This document shows, one piece after another, positions 1-8,287 of a stretch of DNA of 64,000 nucleotides. Where the stretch lies: NCBI RefSeq assembly GCF_000429245.1, contig NZ_AUBM01000007.1, forward strand, positions 46,163 through 110,162, read 5' to 3'. Origin of the DNA: Schaalia georgiae DSM 6843 (lineage in GTDB: Bacteria; Actinomycetota; Actinomycetes; Actinomycetales; Actinomycetaceae). Each line of letters starts with the position of its first letter. The first letter of the stretch is position 1. The position numbers and the translations under genes were made by a program. The notes beneath the pieces are model-generated. The model ran no database searches. It was not told the origin of the DNA and was given only the letters and a program-made list of their open reading frames with translations.

Positions 1-75
1 CCACTGACCCTGAACCGGCTGAACCTGCCCACCCGGCTGCTGCCACTGACCCTGAACCGGCTGAACCTGCCCACC
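1..75. repeat. 42-bp tandem repeat inside the LRV protein gene
   Basis: One full 42-bp unit (1-42) is followed by 33 identical bases of a second unit (43-75). In frame it encodes the 14-residue Q/G/V/P-rich repeat. More units may lie outside the window. Confidence 0.85.
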
Positions 76-240
76 GGGATGCTGCGCCTGGATCCACGCG
101 ACCAGAGCGGGGTAGACGGAGGGGTGCCGCACGACGAACGGGTGCAGGTCCGGACGGGCCTGGGCGATGACCGCCAGGTCATTGGCCGTCAGGCCCGGGT
201 TCGCCATATCGCTGGCCTGCAGCCGCGACGGATCGATCAT
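1..240 (-). CDS. Variant leucine-rich-repeat protein, N-terminal part (runs off the window)
   Basis: Only the first 80 codons are present; the rest lies beyond the window edge. Residues ~10-50 (NPGLTANDLAVIAQARPD, then HPSVYPALVAWIQ) match the short helical 'variant leucine-rich repeat' module common in Actinomyces and Bifidobacterium proteins, where it precedes a low-complexity linker and membrane segments. From about residue 52 the chain turns into a Gly/Gln/Val/Pro repeat of 14 residues (GGQVQPVQGQWQQP). The ATG start is supported by an AAAGGAG ribosome site about 9 bases upstream. Function is not known for the family; a surface or membrane-associated role is inference from family architecture. 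Confidence 0.6.
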   Translation of the reverse strand, partial: MIDPSRLQASDMANPGLTANDLAVIAQARPDLHPFVVRHPSVYPALVAWIQAQHPGGQVQPVQGQWQQPGGQVQPVQGQW

Positions 241-387
241 GATCGTGTAACTCCTTTCGCGCCCCGGTGGTGCTGTGCCGCATGCCTGCACCGGCACCGC
301 CGAAGCCACCCCCATCCTAGCCTCCCCGCCGCTGCGGTGAACGCCCACCGTTCCTGCGCAGCACCCGCCCAACCTTCCGGGCTCCGT

Positions 388-393
388 TAAACT
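388..393 (+). promoter_or_regulatory. -10 element for a likely leaderless transcript
   Basis: TAAACT ends six bases before the ATG at 400 and no Shine-Dalgarno sequence lies between them, the arrangement expected of leaderless actinobacterial mRNAs. Confidence 0.4.
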
Positions 394-399
394 AATGCG

Positions 400-651
400 A
401 TGAACGCACCCGCCCCGGCACCACGGACGCCAGCGACGACGCGGATCCTTCGCAATCCCAGCATCCGGTTCGCCCTGTCCATCATCCCCGCCACGATCGT
501 GCTCGCACTCGTCGTTGAACCAGTCCAACCCGGTGCCCCCACGTGGCTCGTCGGCGGAGTCGTCGGAGCCATGGGGTACCTGCTGCGACGCCTCACCCAG
601 CCCCACGCGCCTGGGCGCGACGGGACGATCGAGGAGGCGCCCGCCTCGTGA
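400..651 (+). CDS. Small membrane protein upstream of the MgtC-like gene
   Basis: An 83-residue protein with two hydrophobic stretches (about residues 24-40 and 47-62) separated by a short loop, and charged tails at both ends, so probably a two-pass membrane protein. No known family recognised. Its stop codon overlaps the GTG start of the next gene (GTGA), so the two are very likely co-transcribed and translationally coupled. Its role may be tied to the MgtC-like protein, but nothing in the sequence says how. Confidence 0.6.
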   Translation: MNAPAPAPRTPATTRILRNPSIRFALSIIPATIVLALVVEPVQPGAPTWLVGGVVGAMGYLLRRLTQPHAPGRDGTIEEAPAS

Positions 652-1340
652 ACCCCTACCTCACTGAGATCGCGTGGATGGTACTGGCGCTCGCACTGTC
701 CACCCTGATCGGGCTCGAGCGCCAGATCCGCGGCAAAAGCGCGGGCATCCGCACGCAGGCGATCGTGGGGCTCACCGCGGCGCTCATGGTCCTCGTATCC
801 AAGTACGGCTTCCAAGACGTCCTCACCGACGGCATCACCCGTTTCGACCCGTCCCGAGTCGCCTCGCAGATCGTGTCCGGCATCGGTTTCCTGGGGGCGG
901 GCATCATCCTCACGCGCCACGGAGCGATCCGCGGTCTGACGACGGCGGCCACCATCTGGGAGACCGCGGCGATAGGCATGGCGTGCGGAGCGGGCCTGTG
1001 GTGGCTCGCGATCGCCGGTACCGCGTTGCACTTCCTGATCGTCCTGGTGATGAGCCCGGTCATTCAGCGCATCACGAAGCGCGCCCGGGGGAGCAAGACA
1101 GTGGTCGCCGTCCGTTACTGGCCCGGCCACGGGATGGTCGCCGAGCTCCTGCAGCAGGTGGGCGCCCTCGGCTGGCAGGTCCACCGACTCTCGTCGCACG
1201 CGGACGGTAAGGACAGCCCCACGGTGGCCCGTCTCGTCGTGTCCACCGCGCAGCCACTGGCGACGTCGGCGCTGGTCGCTTCACTGGTCGATCTGGAGGG
1301 GGTGCTCGGCGTCGAAGTCGTGGAGGACGACGAGGAGTAA
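648..1340 (+). CDS. MgtC/SapB family membrane protein
   Basis: 230 residues. The N-terminal ~140 residues carry the MgtC/SapB transmembrane domain, with the family signatures SGIGFLGAGIIL (about residues 80-92) and RGLTTAATIWETAAIG just after. The C-terminal ~85 residues form a soluble ACT-like domain ending in an acidic tail. Family members are inner-membrane proteins linked to magnesium starvation, membrane potential and intracellular survival; no transport activity is firmly established for the type. The GTG start is chosen because it overlaps the preceding stop codon and because residue 1 leads straight into the conserved 'NPYLTEIAWM' beginning. Confidence 0.85.
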   Translation: MNPYLTEIAWMVLALALSTLIGLERQIRGKSAGIRTQAIVGLTAALMVLVSKYGFQDVLTDGITRFDPSRVASQIVSGIGFLGAGIILTRHGAIRGLTTAATIWETAAIGMACGAGLWWLAIAGTALHFLIVLVMSPVIQRITKRARGSKTVVAVRYWPGHGMVAELLQQVGALGWQVHRLSSHADGKDSPTVARLVVSTAQPLATSALVASLVDLEGVLGVEVVEDDEE

Positions 1341-1412
1341 CGCCCCGCCGGGCAGTCGGCGCCCGGGGGTGCCCGCCCTGAAACTTGCACGCCGCCCCCG
1401 GTCTACCCCCGG

Positions 1413-1973
1413 TCAGGCGCGCCCAGTCCCCTCCGCCCACGCGTCGAGGGCCTCCGCGAGCCGCACGGTGTCAGTGTCGGCCGGAATGTGGAGGAAACCC
1501 GCCGCACCCCCATGGGCTCGTGCGGCTGTCAGCGCCGCGTAGAACACGGAATTGCACACGAAGGTGCCCGCGCTCCAGGACTCCTCCGCCTCGAATCCCG
1601 CTGATCGCAACCCAGCGAGGAGCGCCCTCCAGTCGATCGACGCGAATAGCCCGTCAGGCCCGGAAGGATCGACGGGCTCGTGGTCGCATGACAGTCCGTC
1701 ATTGTCCGTGCCCGTGCGCTCGTTGACGGCGACGCGCTCTACGCACAGGGGCCGACGGGACGCGGCGAGGCCGACGCAGAGGACCGCGCGCGGCCTGATC
1801 CGCTCGATGAGCACCCGCACGAGGCGGGGGCCCGCCTCGAAGCCCACCGGCAGCAGGGCGGTGGTGACCCGTGGCGGCCGACGGGCGCTGAGGCGCTCGA
1901 TGAGGAGTTGCGAGGGATTGACGGCGTGGGGGCCGAAGGGCTCGAAGCCTGTGATGAGAACATCCGCGTCCAT
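1413..1973 (-). CDS. pcp: Pyroglutamyl-peptidase I
   Basis: Cytoplasmic cysteine peptidase (family C15) that removes N-terminal pyroglutamate from peptides. At 186 residues it is slightly short of the usual ~200-215. The fold begins with the typical LITGFEPFG (residues 6-14). The catalytic triad is visible: Glu79 in CVERVAVNE, Cys140 in GTFVCNSVFY and His162 in GFLHIP, close to the positions in characterised Bacillus enzymes. It stands alone between the convergent mgtC-like gene and the initiator tRNA. Confidence 0.9.
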   Translation of the reverse strand: MDADVLITGFEPFGPHAVNPSQLLIERLSARRPPRVTTALLPVGFEAGPRLVRVLIERIRPRAVLCVGLAASRRPLCVERVAVNERTGTDNDGLSCDHEPVDPSGPDGLFASIDWRALLAGLRSAGFEAEESWSAGTFVCNSVFYAALTAARAHGGAAGFLHIPADTDTVRLAEALDAWAEGTGRA

Positions 1974-2173
1974 GGGGGCACATTACCAAGACCTGGACAG
2001 CGCAGCCCCCGCAGCACCGGCCACGCGGACGGCGGCTCTGGTGGTGGTCTGGTCGGCTCCGGCCGAGCGCTCCCCCGCAAGGGACCGGGACCTGGATCGT
2101 GGGCGTTCCCTCGTCCCGCGCCCGGATGGGGCGGGGGGCTGGGTTCCTGCCCCGTTCAAGCCGGGCGCGCGGA

Positions 2174-2203
2174 AGGGCCCGGTCTCGGTTGAGACCGGGC
2201 CCT
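2174..2203 (-). terminator. Hairpin after the initiator tRNA
   Basis: Perfect 13-bp inverted repeat with a 4-base loop starting seven bases past the tRNA 3' end; no strong T-run follows. Confidence 0.7.
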
Positions 2204-2209
2204 CTGGGT

Positions 2210-2286
2210 TGGTAGCGGGGACAGGATTTGAACCTGCGACCTCCGGGTTATGAGCCCGGCGAGCTACCGAACTGCTCCACCCCGCG
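2210..2286 (-). tRNA. Initiator tRNA-Met (CAU)
   Basis: 77-nt cloverleaf on the minus strand with CCA encoded. Anticodon loop CTCATAA sits on a stem ending in three G-C pairs (GGG/CCC), and position 1 (C) does not pair with position 72 (U). Both are hallmarks of initiator rather than elongator tRNA-Met, and the C-U mismatch is the actinobacterial form. Confidence 0.95.
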
Positions 2287-2453
2287 TCGGCTCTGTAGAG
2301 TCTAGCGCACCGGTACGGGGGGCACAAACTGAACGCGGTGATGTGGGTCCTAGCAGCGCGCGGGCACTGCTCCAGCGGGGCGCGGTGGCACGTTCGGCAC
2401 GGCGGGCACTGGCGCTTCCGTCACTCCTGGGGCCCTTGAGAGGTTCGCGGCGG

Positions 2454-3239
2454 CTACTGGCCGCCGCCCGGGGACTGGAAGCCCTGCGCGCCAGAGCTCT
2501 GCGGGCCGCCCGTGTACTGGGCCCCGCCCGGGGACTGGTCAAGGCCCTGAGCCGACACTGGATACCCGCCCTGCGCGGGCTGGGGGAACTGCCCACCGGG
2601 GGAGCCGTAGGGCGCCATTGCGCCATAGGCCGGCATGGCGGCACTGGGGCGCCCGTCGGGAACCGCCAGGCAGATCGCGCAGACGACACCGATCCAAGAG
2701 AGCACCCATACCACCATCGCGCGCCAATACAACGAGGAGAAGACGTAATCGAACTGCGGGGGGAGGAAGCCGGTGTACCAATCCTCTCCGAGGAGGGTTT
2801 GGATCACAGGAGCGAGGACGAAGGTCTCCACGAGCAAGCACCCGGCGAGGGTGTAGCGGGCGGCGCTGCCGTGCCGCGCCAGGAACGTCGCGGCCAGAAC
2901 GATCATCACGACGTTGAACACGGTCCAGAACCAAGTGGTCCAGTTGACGAGAGCAATATAGTACAACTCGAGATAGCTGAAGTCCCACGGGATAAAGCGG
3001 TTCAGGATGAAGCAGAACTGCAGGCAGAGGAGCACACGCGCGCACACGCGCGCACGACGCGAGGTGAACGCGCCCGGGCGGGCGCCCTGCTGGACGGGCG
3101 CGCCCGGCGCCGCCTGTCCGTACTGGTAGGGCCCCCCTTGGGGAGAGGCCGGCTGGTAGGGCGTCCCTGGGGGGATGGACGACTGCTGCGCCCCGCCGGA
3201 ATTGAGATCCACGGAGTACGGGCCTTGGGGAGCGGTCAT
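2454..3239 (-). CDS. Four-pass membrane protein with Gln/Gly/Pro-rich tails
   Basis: 261 residues. A disordered N-terminal region rich in Pro, Gly, Gln and Tyr (residues 1-55) is followed by four hydrophobic segments (about 66-83, 90-120, 130-150 and 170-192) and a second low-complexity tail of the same composition (195-261). The arrangement resembles other actinobacterial membrane proteins with PQG-rich cytoplasmic tails, and it shares this style with the protein at 24699-25628. No enzymatic motif is visible and I do not recognise the family. It lies downstream of UPF0182 but is separated from it by a strong terminator hairpin. Confidence 0.65.
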   Translation of the reverse strand: MTAPQGPYSVDLNSGGAQQSSIPPGTPYQPASPQGGPYQYGQAAPGAPVQQGARPGAFTSRRARVCARVLLCLQFCFILNRFIPWDFSYLELYYIALVNWTTWFWTVFNVVMIVLAATFLARHGSAARYTLAGCLLVETFVLAPVIQTLLGEDWYTGFLPPQFDYVFSSLYWRAMVVWVLSWIGVVCAICLAVPDGRPSAAMPAYGAMAPYGSPGGQFPQPAQGGYPVSAQGLDQSPGGAQYTGGPQSSGAQGFQSPGGGQ

Positions 3240-3340
3240 GGTGCTCCTTCCACTGAGTTAAAGGTTCAACACTGCATGTGCTTTGCATCATAGTAGCAAG
3301 CCGCTGCCGCTTGGACCGCATTGCCCCGCCCCGTCGACGG

Positions 3341-3375
3341 CGGTGGCCCCCGCCTTGACTGGGCGGGGGCCACCG
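3341..3375 (-). terminator. Terminator downstream of the UPF0182 gene
   Basis: 14-bp perfect stem (CGGTGGCCCCCGCC) with a 7-base loop, 17 bases beyond the UPF0182 stop codon. Confidence 0.75.
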
Positions 3376-3391
3376 AGGCCGGTGCACCGCT

Positions 3392-6300
3392 CTAGGAGCC
3401 GGGCTGTCCGCCGGTTGAAGCGGCACTCGGGGTCGGAGCGGGCGTGCCCGCAGCGGCCTGTGCGGCCTCAGCGCGGTTCAACGCCTCCTTCAAGCGGTTC
3501 TGGGCCTCGCCGTAGGCACTCCAGTCGCCCCTCTTCAAGGCCGAATCGGCGTCCCGCATCGCCGCGGAGGCATCGGCGAGGGCCTGGGCCACCGTGGGCG
3601 TGCGGGGCTGGGCCGTGGAACCGGACTGAGCGCCGGACTGCGATCCATCGCCGCCGTCCCCGCCGCCCGGCGACGGCCTCGTTGAGGACCCGTCGTCGGA
3701 GATCAGCTGCTTGAGCGATTCCTCCAACGTGGACGCGAAGCCCACCTTGTCGCCGAACGCTGTGAGCACCGAACGGAGCACCGGGTACGAGGCGCTGCCC
3801 GTCCCCTGCACGTAGACGGGCTGGACGTAGAGCAGGCCGCCGCCGACGGGAAGCGTCAGCAGGTTGCCCCTGATAACCGTCGAGTCGGCCTGGTTGAGCA
3901 GGTTGAGCTGCGTGGCGATCTTCTCGTCGGAGTCGTACTTGTTCTGCACCTGCCCAGGGCCGGGCACAGTCGTCGACGACGGCAGCGCCAGCAGTCTGAG
4001 TTTCCCGTAGCCCTCGCGCACCGCGCCCGGCTGGGAGCCCGTCTCCGAATCGACTGCCAAGAAGCCGGCCATCGCCTCGCGCCGCCCCTCGCCGCCGCCT
4101 CCGGGGACGAACACGCTGGTGAGCGAGAACTCCGCGCTCTCCTGGCCCGGCATCTGCATGGTGAGGTAGTACGGCGGCTGCAACGAGGTCGAGGCGGGCG
4201 CCTGCGAACCGGCGGCCTGGGCGTGGGAGGCGCCAATGGTGGAGGTCTCCTCGGCCAGACGCCACCTGTCACCGCCCGCGTAGAAGCCGGCCGCGTCAGT
4301 CACGTGGTAGGTGGCCAGCAGGTTGCGCTGCACCTTGAACATGTCCTCCGGGTAGCGCAGGTGGCTCATGAGGTCGCCGGAGACATTGGCGATGGGCTCG
4401 ACCGTCCCCGGGTAGATCTTCTCCCAGGTCTTGAGGACCGGGTCCTTGTCGTCCCAGCGGAACAGCCGCACGGAGCCGTCGTAGGCGTCGACGACAGCCT
4501 TGACGGAGTTGCGCATGTAGTTGATCTTATTGGCCTGGACGTACTGCCCCACCTGCGTGGCCTGCGAGTCCACCGTCGCGTCGGACAGGGACTCGTGCTG
4601 CGAGTACGGGTACTGGTTGGTCGTCGTGTACGCGTCGACCACCCACACGAGGCGCTTGGGGGTCGAGGCGTCGTCGTCCATGTCGACCACCGCCGGGTAG
4701 GCGGACTGCTCGAGGGTCAGATAGGGGGCGACCTTCGCCACCCGCTGGAGGGGGTCGCGGTCGTAGAGGATCTGGGACGCCTCGTTGGTCTGCGAGGAGA
4801 AGAACAAGTCGGTGGAGCCGAACTTGATGGCGTAGAGGAGCTTGTTCCACACGTTGCCCACCGAGGGGCCGCCGTTGCCGGTGAAGGTCGTGGAGACCTG
4901 GCCGCCGACCGCAGTGTCGTCCGGGTAGTCGAGCTCTTGGGGATCGGCTCCTTCGGGTGCGCCGACGATCGAGTAGTCGGGCGCGTTGGGGCTGAAGTAG
5001 ACGCGCTCCTCGTAGTCGCCCATCTCGCCGACCGAGGGAACGGACTGCTCCCAGTAGGAGGGCAGGCCGTCGCTGGTGAGCTGGTTGCCGTAGGCCGCAA
5101 TCGCCCCGTACCCGTGCGTGTACACGGTGTGCTGGTTCACCCACGTCTGCTGCTCGGCCGACAGTCCCGCCAGGTTGAGCTCGCGCACGGAGACCACGGT
5201 GTCGCGGCGCTCGCCGCCCACGTTGTAGCGGTCGACCTTCATCCCCGAGTTGAAGCCGTAGTACAGGCGGGACTGCTGAAGCTGCTGGACGGTCTTGGTG
5301 ATGACCTTCGGGTCGAGCAGGCGCACCTGGCCGGTGAGGGCGTCGTTATCGAACTGCCCCGCCGAGGCGGTCGTCGCCGCGTCGTAGTTGGTCTGGTAGT
5401 CCACGTCGTCCAGGCCGTAAGCCTCCAGAGTCGCGTCGATGTTGCGCTGGATGTAAGGGGCCTCCAGGGTGCGCTGGTTGGGGCGCACCCTGAACTGCTG
5501 GATGAGCGCGGGGTAGGCCATCCCCAGGACCAGGGCGGCTACCACGGTCACAGCGATGCCCGACCCGGGCAGGCGCCACGTCCCGCGGTAGGCGGCGACC
5601 ACGAAGAGGACAGCGACCAACACGGAGATCACCGCGAGGATCGAATGCGCGGGCAGCGTCGCGTTGATGTCGGAGTACATGGCCCCGTCGATGTTCATGC
5701 TGGAGTTCGTGCTGGTGAGCAGTTCGTAGCGGCCCAGCCAGTAGTTCGCGCCGATCATCAGGGAGACGGCGGCGGCCAGCATGCCCGCCTGCAGGCGGGC
5801 GGGCTTGGAAGCGTGGGGGCGCGGGGCCAGTCGGACCGTCCCGTAGAGGTAGGAGACGACCAGGCCCGCCACCAGGCAGATCCCGGCGGCGCTCATCAGG
5901 AAGGACACTAGGACCTTCAAGGCCGGCAGGGTGAAGACGAAGAAGGAGATGTCGAGGCCGAACTCGGGGTCGACGCGGTCGAAGGACGAGCCGTTGACGA
6001 ACTGCAGGAGGGTCTGCCAGTTCGCGGCCATGCGCACCCCCGCGGTGAAGCCGAAGAACAGCGCGACGCCCCAGAACGCGAGTTTGCGGACCGGCGCGAG
6101 AGCCTTCTGGTAGGCGCGCAGCGACGCAGCGGCTTCCCCCCGCGTCGATGCCTCGCGGTGCTTGTAGGCGTGGGCCATCGACAGGTACACGACGGTCGTC
6201 ATCACGCCGAAGCCCACCAGGAACAGCCCGATGTGGGCGCCCCACTGCGTCAGGAGCACCCGCGTCGCCCGCATCTGGTTGAACCACAGGACCTCGGTCC

Positions 6301-6445
6301 ACACGATCGAGGCGGCGTAGACGACGCCCGCGATGACGACGAGGGCGGCGACGGTGATCCCGAAGGGCCCGACCCTGGGCGCGGACCTCCGTGAAGCGGG
6401 GCGGCGCTCGGGCCGGGCGCCTTGGGCGAAGGGGAAGGAGCTCAC
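3392..6445 (-). CDS. UPF0182 family large membrane protein
   Basis: 1017 residues, the usual size for UPF0182 (~900-1000). Seven or so hydrophobic segments fill the N-terminal ~330 residues (first at about 30-50, then VVYLSMAHAYKHREAS and further helices). The remainder is a long extracytoplasmic domain containing motifs conserved in the family, such as YGYGAIAAYGNQ-type segments and RDPLQRVAKVAPYL. The C-terminus is a low-complexity Gly/Ser/Ala tail. A GTG start is chosen because GAGAGGA precedes it by 6 bases and the upstream in-frame reading overlaps the divergent gene. Function is unknown; the family is widespread in actinobacteria and cyanobacteria. Confidence 0.85.
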   Translation of the reverse strand: MSSFPFAQGARPERRPASRRSAPRVGPFGITVAALVVIAGVVYAASIVWTEVLWFNQMRATRVLLTQWGAHIGLFLVGFGVMTTVVYLSMAHAYKHREASTRGEAAASLRAYQKALAPVRKLAFWGVALFFGFTAGVRMAANWQTLLQFVNGSSFDRVDPEFGLDISFFVFTLPALKVLVSFLMSAAGICLVAGLVVSYLYGTVRLAPRPHASKPARLQAGMLAAAVSLMIGANYWLGRYELLTSTNSSMNIDGAMYSDINATLPAHSILAVISVLVAVLFVVAAYRGTWRLPGSGIAVTVVAALVLGMAYPALIQQFRVRPNQRTLEAPYIQRNIDATLEAYGLDDVDYQTNYDAATTASAGQFDNDALTGQVRLLDPKVITKTVQQLQQSRLYYGFNSGMKVDRYNVGGERRDTVVSVRELNLAGLSAEQQTWVNQHTVYTHGYGAIAAYGNQLTSDGLPSYWEQSVPSVGEMGDYEERVYFSPNAPDYSIVGAPEGADPQELDYPDDTAVGGQVSTTFTGNGGPSVGNVWNKLLYAIKFGSTDLFFSSQTNEASQILYDRDPLQRVAKVAPYLTLEQSAYPAVVDMDDDASTPKRLVWVVDAYTTTNQYPYSQHESLSDATVDSQATQVGQYVQANKINYMRNSVKAVVDAYDGSVRLFRWDDKDPVLKTWEKIYPGTVEPIANVSGDLMSHLRYPEDMFKVQRNLLATYHVTDAAGFYAGGDRWRLAEETSTIGASHAQAAGSQAPASTSLQPPYYLTMQMPGQESAEFSLTSVFVPGGGGEGRREAMAGFLAVDSETGSQPGAVREGYGKLRLLALPSSTTVPGPGQVQNKYDSDEKIATQLNLLNQADSTVIRGNLLTLPVGGGLLYVQPVYVQGTGSASYPVLRSVLTAFGDKVGFASTLEESLKQLISDDGSSTRPSPGGGDGGDGSQSGAQSGSTAQPRTPTVAQALADASAAMRDADSALKRGDWSAYGEAQNRLKEALNRAEAAQAAAGTPAPTPSAASTGGQPGS

Positions 6446-6545
6446 GGCGTTGTCCTCTCTGTTGATGTGCAGCTCCGCCCAGTCTAGCGGTGCCGTGCGA
6501 TCGGGACTGAGGCGGGAGTTGCGCTGTCCGTGAGACGATGGGTCC

Positions 6546-7115
6546 ATGAACGGATCCATGACCCCGACGGCCCCCGAGGTCGCGCTGGCCAACGTAGTGG
6601 TCGACATCGAAAAGGGCGCTGCCCGCGCGGGCTGGGACCACGCGCCCACGCTGTACGCGCTGGTCCCCACGGCGCGGCTGCTCGACGACCCCCTGCTGCC
6701 CGACGAGGTGGCCGCCCACCTGCGGTCGGGCTGGGACGGCAGCGACGACCATCTGTCGGCCGTCGTCCAGGAGGACATGGCCGACGACGACCTCGAGGAG
6801 GTGCTGGGGCACTTGGCGTGGCCGCCCGAGGTGGCGGGGGCCGCGCTGACCGTCGAGCGCGTCGTCGTCCCCCCGGAGGTGGAGGCCCAGGCGCCCAAGG
6901 ATCCGGAGGCCGCGATCGAGTTCGTGTCCAACCACCCCTCCCGCACGGAGGTGCGCCTAGCCGTCGGCGTCCTGCGCAGCGGGGAGTCGTGGTGCGCGCT
7001 GCGCATGCGTCCCTTCGACTCCGATGACAAGGTGGGGCAGGGGTCGGTGCTGGTCCCAGCCCTCGTCGATGCGCTGCGCGTCTCGTTGGAGCCGGACGAG
7101 GCGGGAGCCTCGTAG
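6546..7115 (+). CDS. PPA1309-like conserved actinobacterial protein
   Basis: 189-residue soluble acidic protein whose motifs (GWDHAPTLYALVPTARLL near residue 30, LPDEVAAHL, then a C-terminal GVLRSGESWCALRMR) match the PPA1309 family. This family characteristically sits head-to-head with UPF0182, as it does here, about 100 bases apart. No biochemical function is known. There is no clear ribosome site; the ATG lies close behind a possible promoter, so a leaderless message is plausible. A second in-frame ATG lies four codons in and cannot be excluded as the start. Confidence 0.8.
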   Translation: MNGSMTPTAPEVALANVVVDIEKGAARAGWDHAPTLYALVPTARLLDDPLLPDEVAAHLRSGWDGSDDHLSAVVQEDMADDDLEEVLGHLAWPPEVAGAALTVERVVVPPEVEAQAPKDPEAAIEFVSNHPSRTEVRLAVGVLRSGESWCALRMRPFDSDDKVGQGSVLVPALVDALRVSLEPDEAGAS

Positions 7116-7348
7116 GCCGCAGGCGCCTCGTCGGCCGCGGGATCCGGAGCAGGCCAGGGGCCCGGGCCCCGTGGGCCGCCGCGTCGTCTGCGCCACCGTC
7201 AAGCGCGGGAGCAGGCCGGGGGACGCGGGCCCGTGGGCCACTTGGCGGGGCCGCCCGTCTCACCACGTGGCCAAATCCCCACCCGCTGGGCGCCCGACGG
7301 GGTACTCTAGGCGCATTCCATTTCTTTGACGATTTCTTGGGAGCGGCA

Positions 7349-8155
7349 ATGAAGTTCGGTTTCGTCGGCACCGGGGCGATGGTGAGCGCCATCGTCCGGG
7401 GGGCCGCTGCGGCCGGATTCGACGCCTCCAAGTTCGTCCTTTCGAACCGCACGCCCCAGGACGCCCAGGCCCTGGCCGACGAGGTGGGCGCCACGACCGC
7501 CCGTTCCAACGGCTCCCTGGCCCACCAGGTCGACGTGCTGGTGCTGGGCGTAAAACCCGCCGTTCAGCCCGAGGTCATCGAGCAGATCGCCCACATCGTG
7601 CGCGAACGCCCGGAGATGTGCGTCGTCTCGCTGGCTGCGGGGCGCACCCTGGACACGATCCTCGAGGACTTCGGGGCGTGTGTGCCCCTGGTGCGCGTCA
7701 TGCCGAACGTCGCGGCGCAGATCGGGCAGTCCATGAGCGCCCTGTGCTCCGTGGGAGCCACCGACGACCAGGTCACCGCGGTGCGCCGACTGATGGACGC
7801 GGTGGGGCGCACCGTGGTCATCGACGAGAAACTGTTCCCAGTTTTCCAGTCCCTGGCCAGTTGCTCGCCCGCGTGGCTGTTCCAGATCATCGACAGCCTC
7901 GCCCGTGCTGGAGTCAAGCACGGACTCCCCAAGGACATCGCCGTGCGGGTCGTCGCGCAGGCGATGACGGGTTCTGCCTCCCTGGTGCTCGCAGCATCGG
8001 CCGAGGGGCGCGTGCCCGCCCAGCTCATCGACCAGGTGTGCTCGCCCGGCGGCACGACAATCGCAGGATTGCTCGCCGCCGAGGAAGGTGGTTTGTCGGC
8101 TTCGCTGGTAGGCGCTGTCGACGCATCCATCCACGCCGACTCCCATCTCGGCTGA
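7349..8155 (+). CDS. proC: Pyrroline-5-carboxylate reductase
   Basis: Last step of proline synthesis: NAD(P)H-dependent reduction of 1-pyrroline-5-carboxylate. 268 residues, standard length. The N-terminal Rossmann motif GFVGTGAMVSAI binds the nucleotide, followed by VLGVKP and VVSLAAG, then VRVMPNVAAQIGQS. The C-terminal dimer domain carries the ProC signature (VCSPGGTTIAGL near residue 233). The ATG is preferred over an upstream TTG because GGGAG lies about 6 bases before it. It probably shares a message with the downstream transporter gene (132-base gap). Confidence 0.93.
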   Translation: MKFGFVGTGAMVSAIVRGAAAAGFDASKFVLSNRTPQDAQALADEVGATTARSNGSLAHQVDVLVLGVKPAVQPEVIEQIAHIVRERPEMCVVSLAAGRTLDTILEDFGACVPLVRVMPNVAAQIGQSMSALCSVGATDDQVTAVRRLMDAVGRTVVIDEKLFPVFQSLASCSPAWLFQIIDSLARAGVKHGLPKDIAVRVVAQAMTGSASLVLAASAEGRVPAQLIDQVCSPGGTTIAGLLAAEEGGLSASLVGAVDASIHADSHLG

Positions 8156-8287
8156 CCCCGCTCCGGCGGGCATCCCCCGCGGGCCGCGCGCCCGCCGGGC
8201 ACCACCCCAGCGCACCCGCCGCGCCGCTCCCTCATCCGCGCGTACCCGGCGGTCCGACTGCGCTCCCCTTCCAACACAGGAATAGTC

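Noticed and set aside
4223-5911. 562-codon open frame antisense to UPF0182
   Set aside because: Val/Gly/Arg-rich shadow reading without motifs; the minus-strand gene is conserved.
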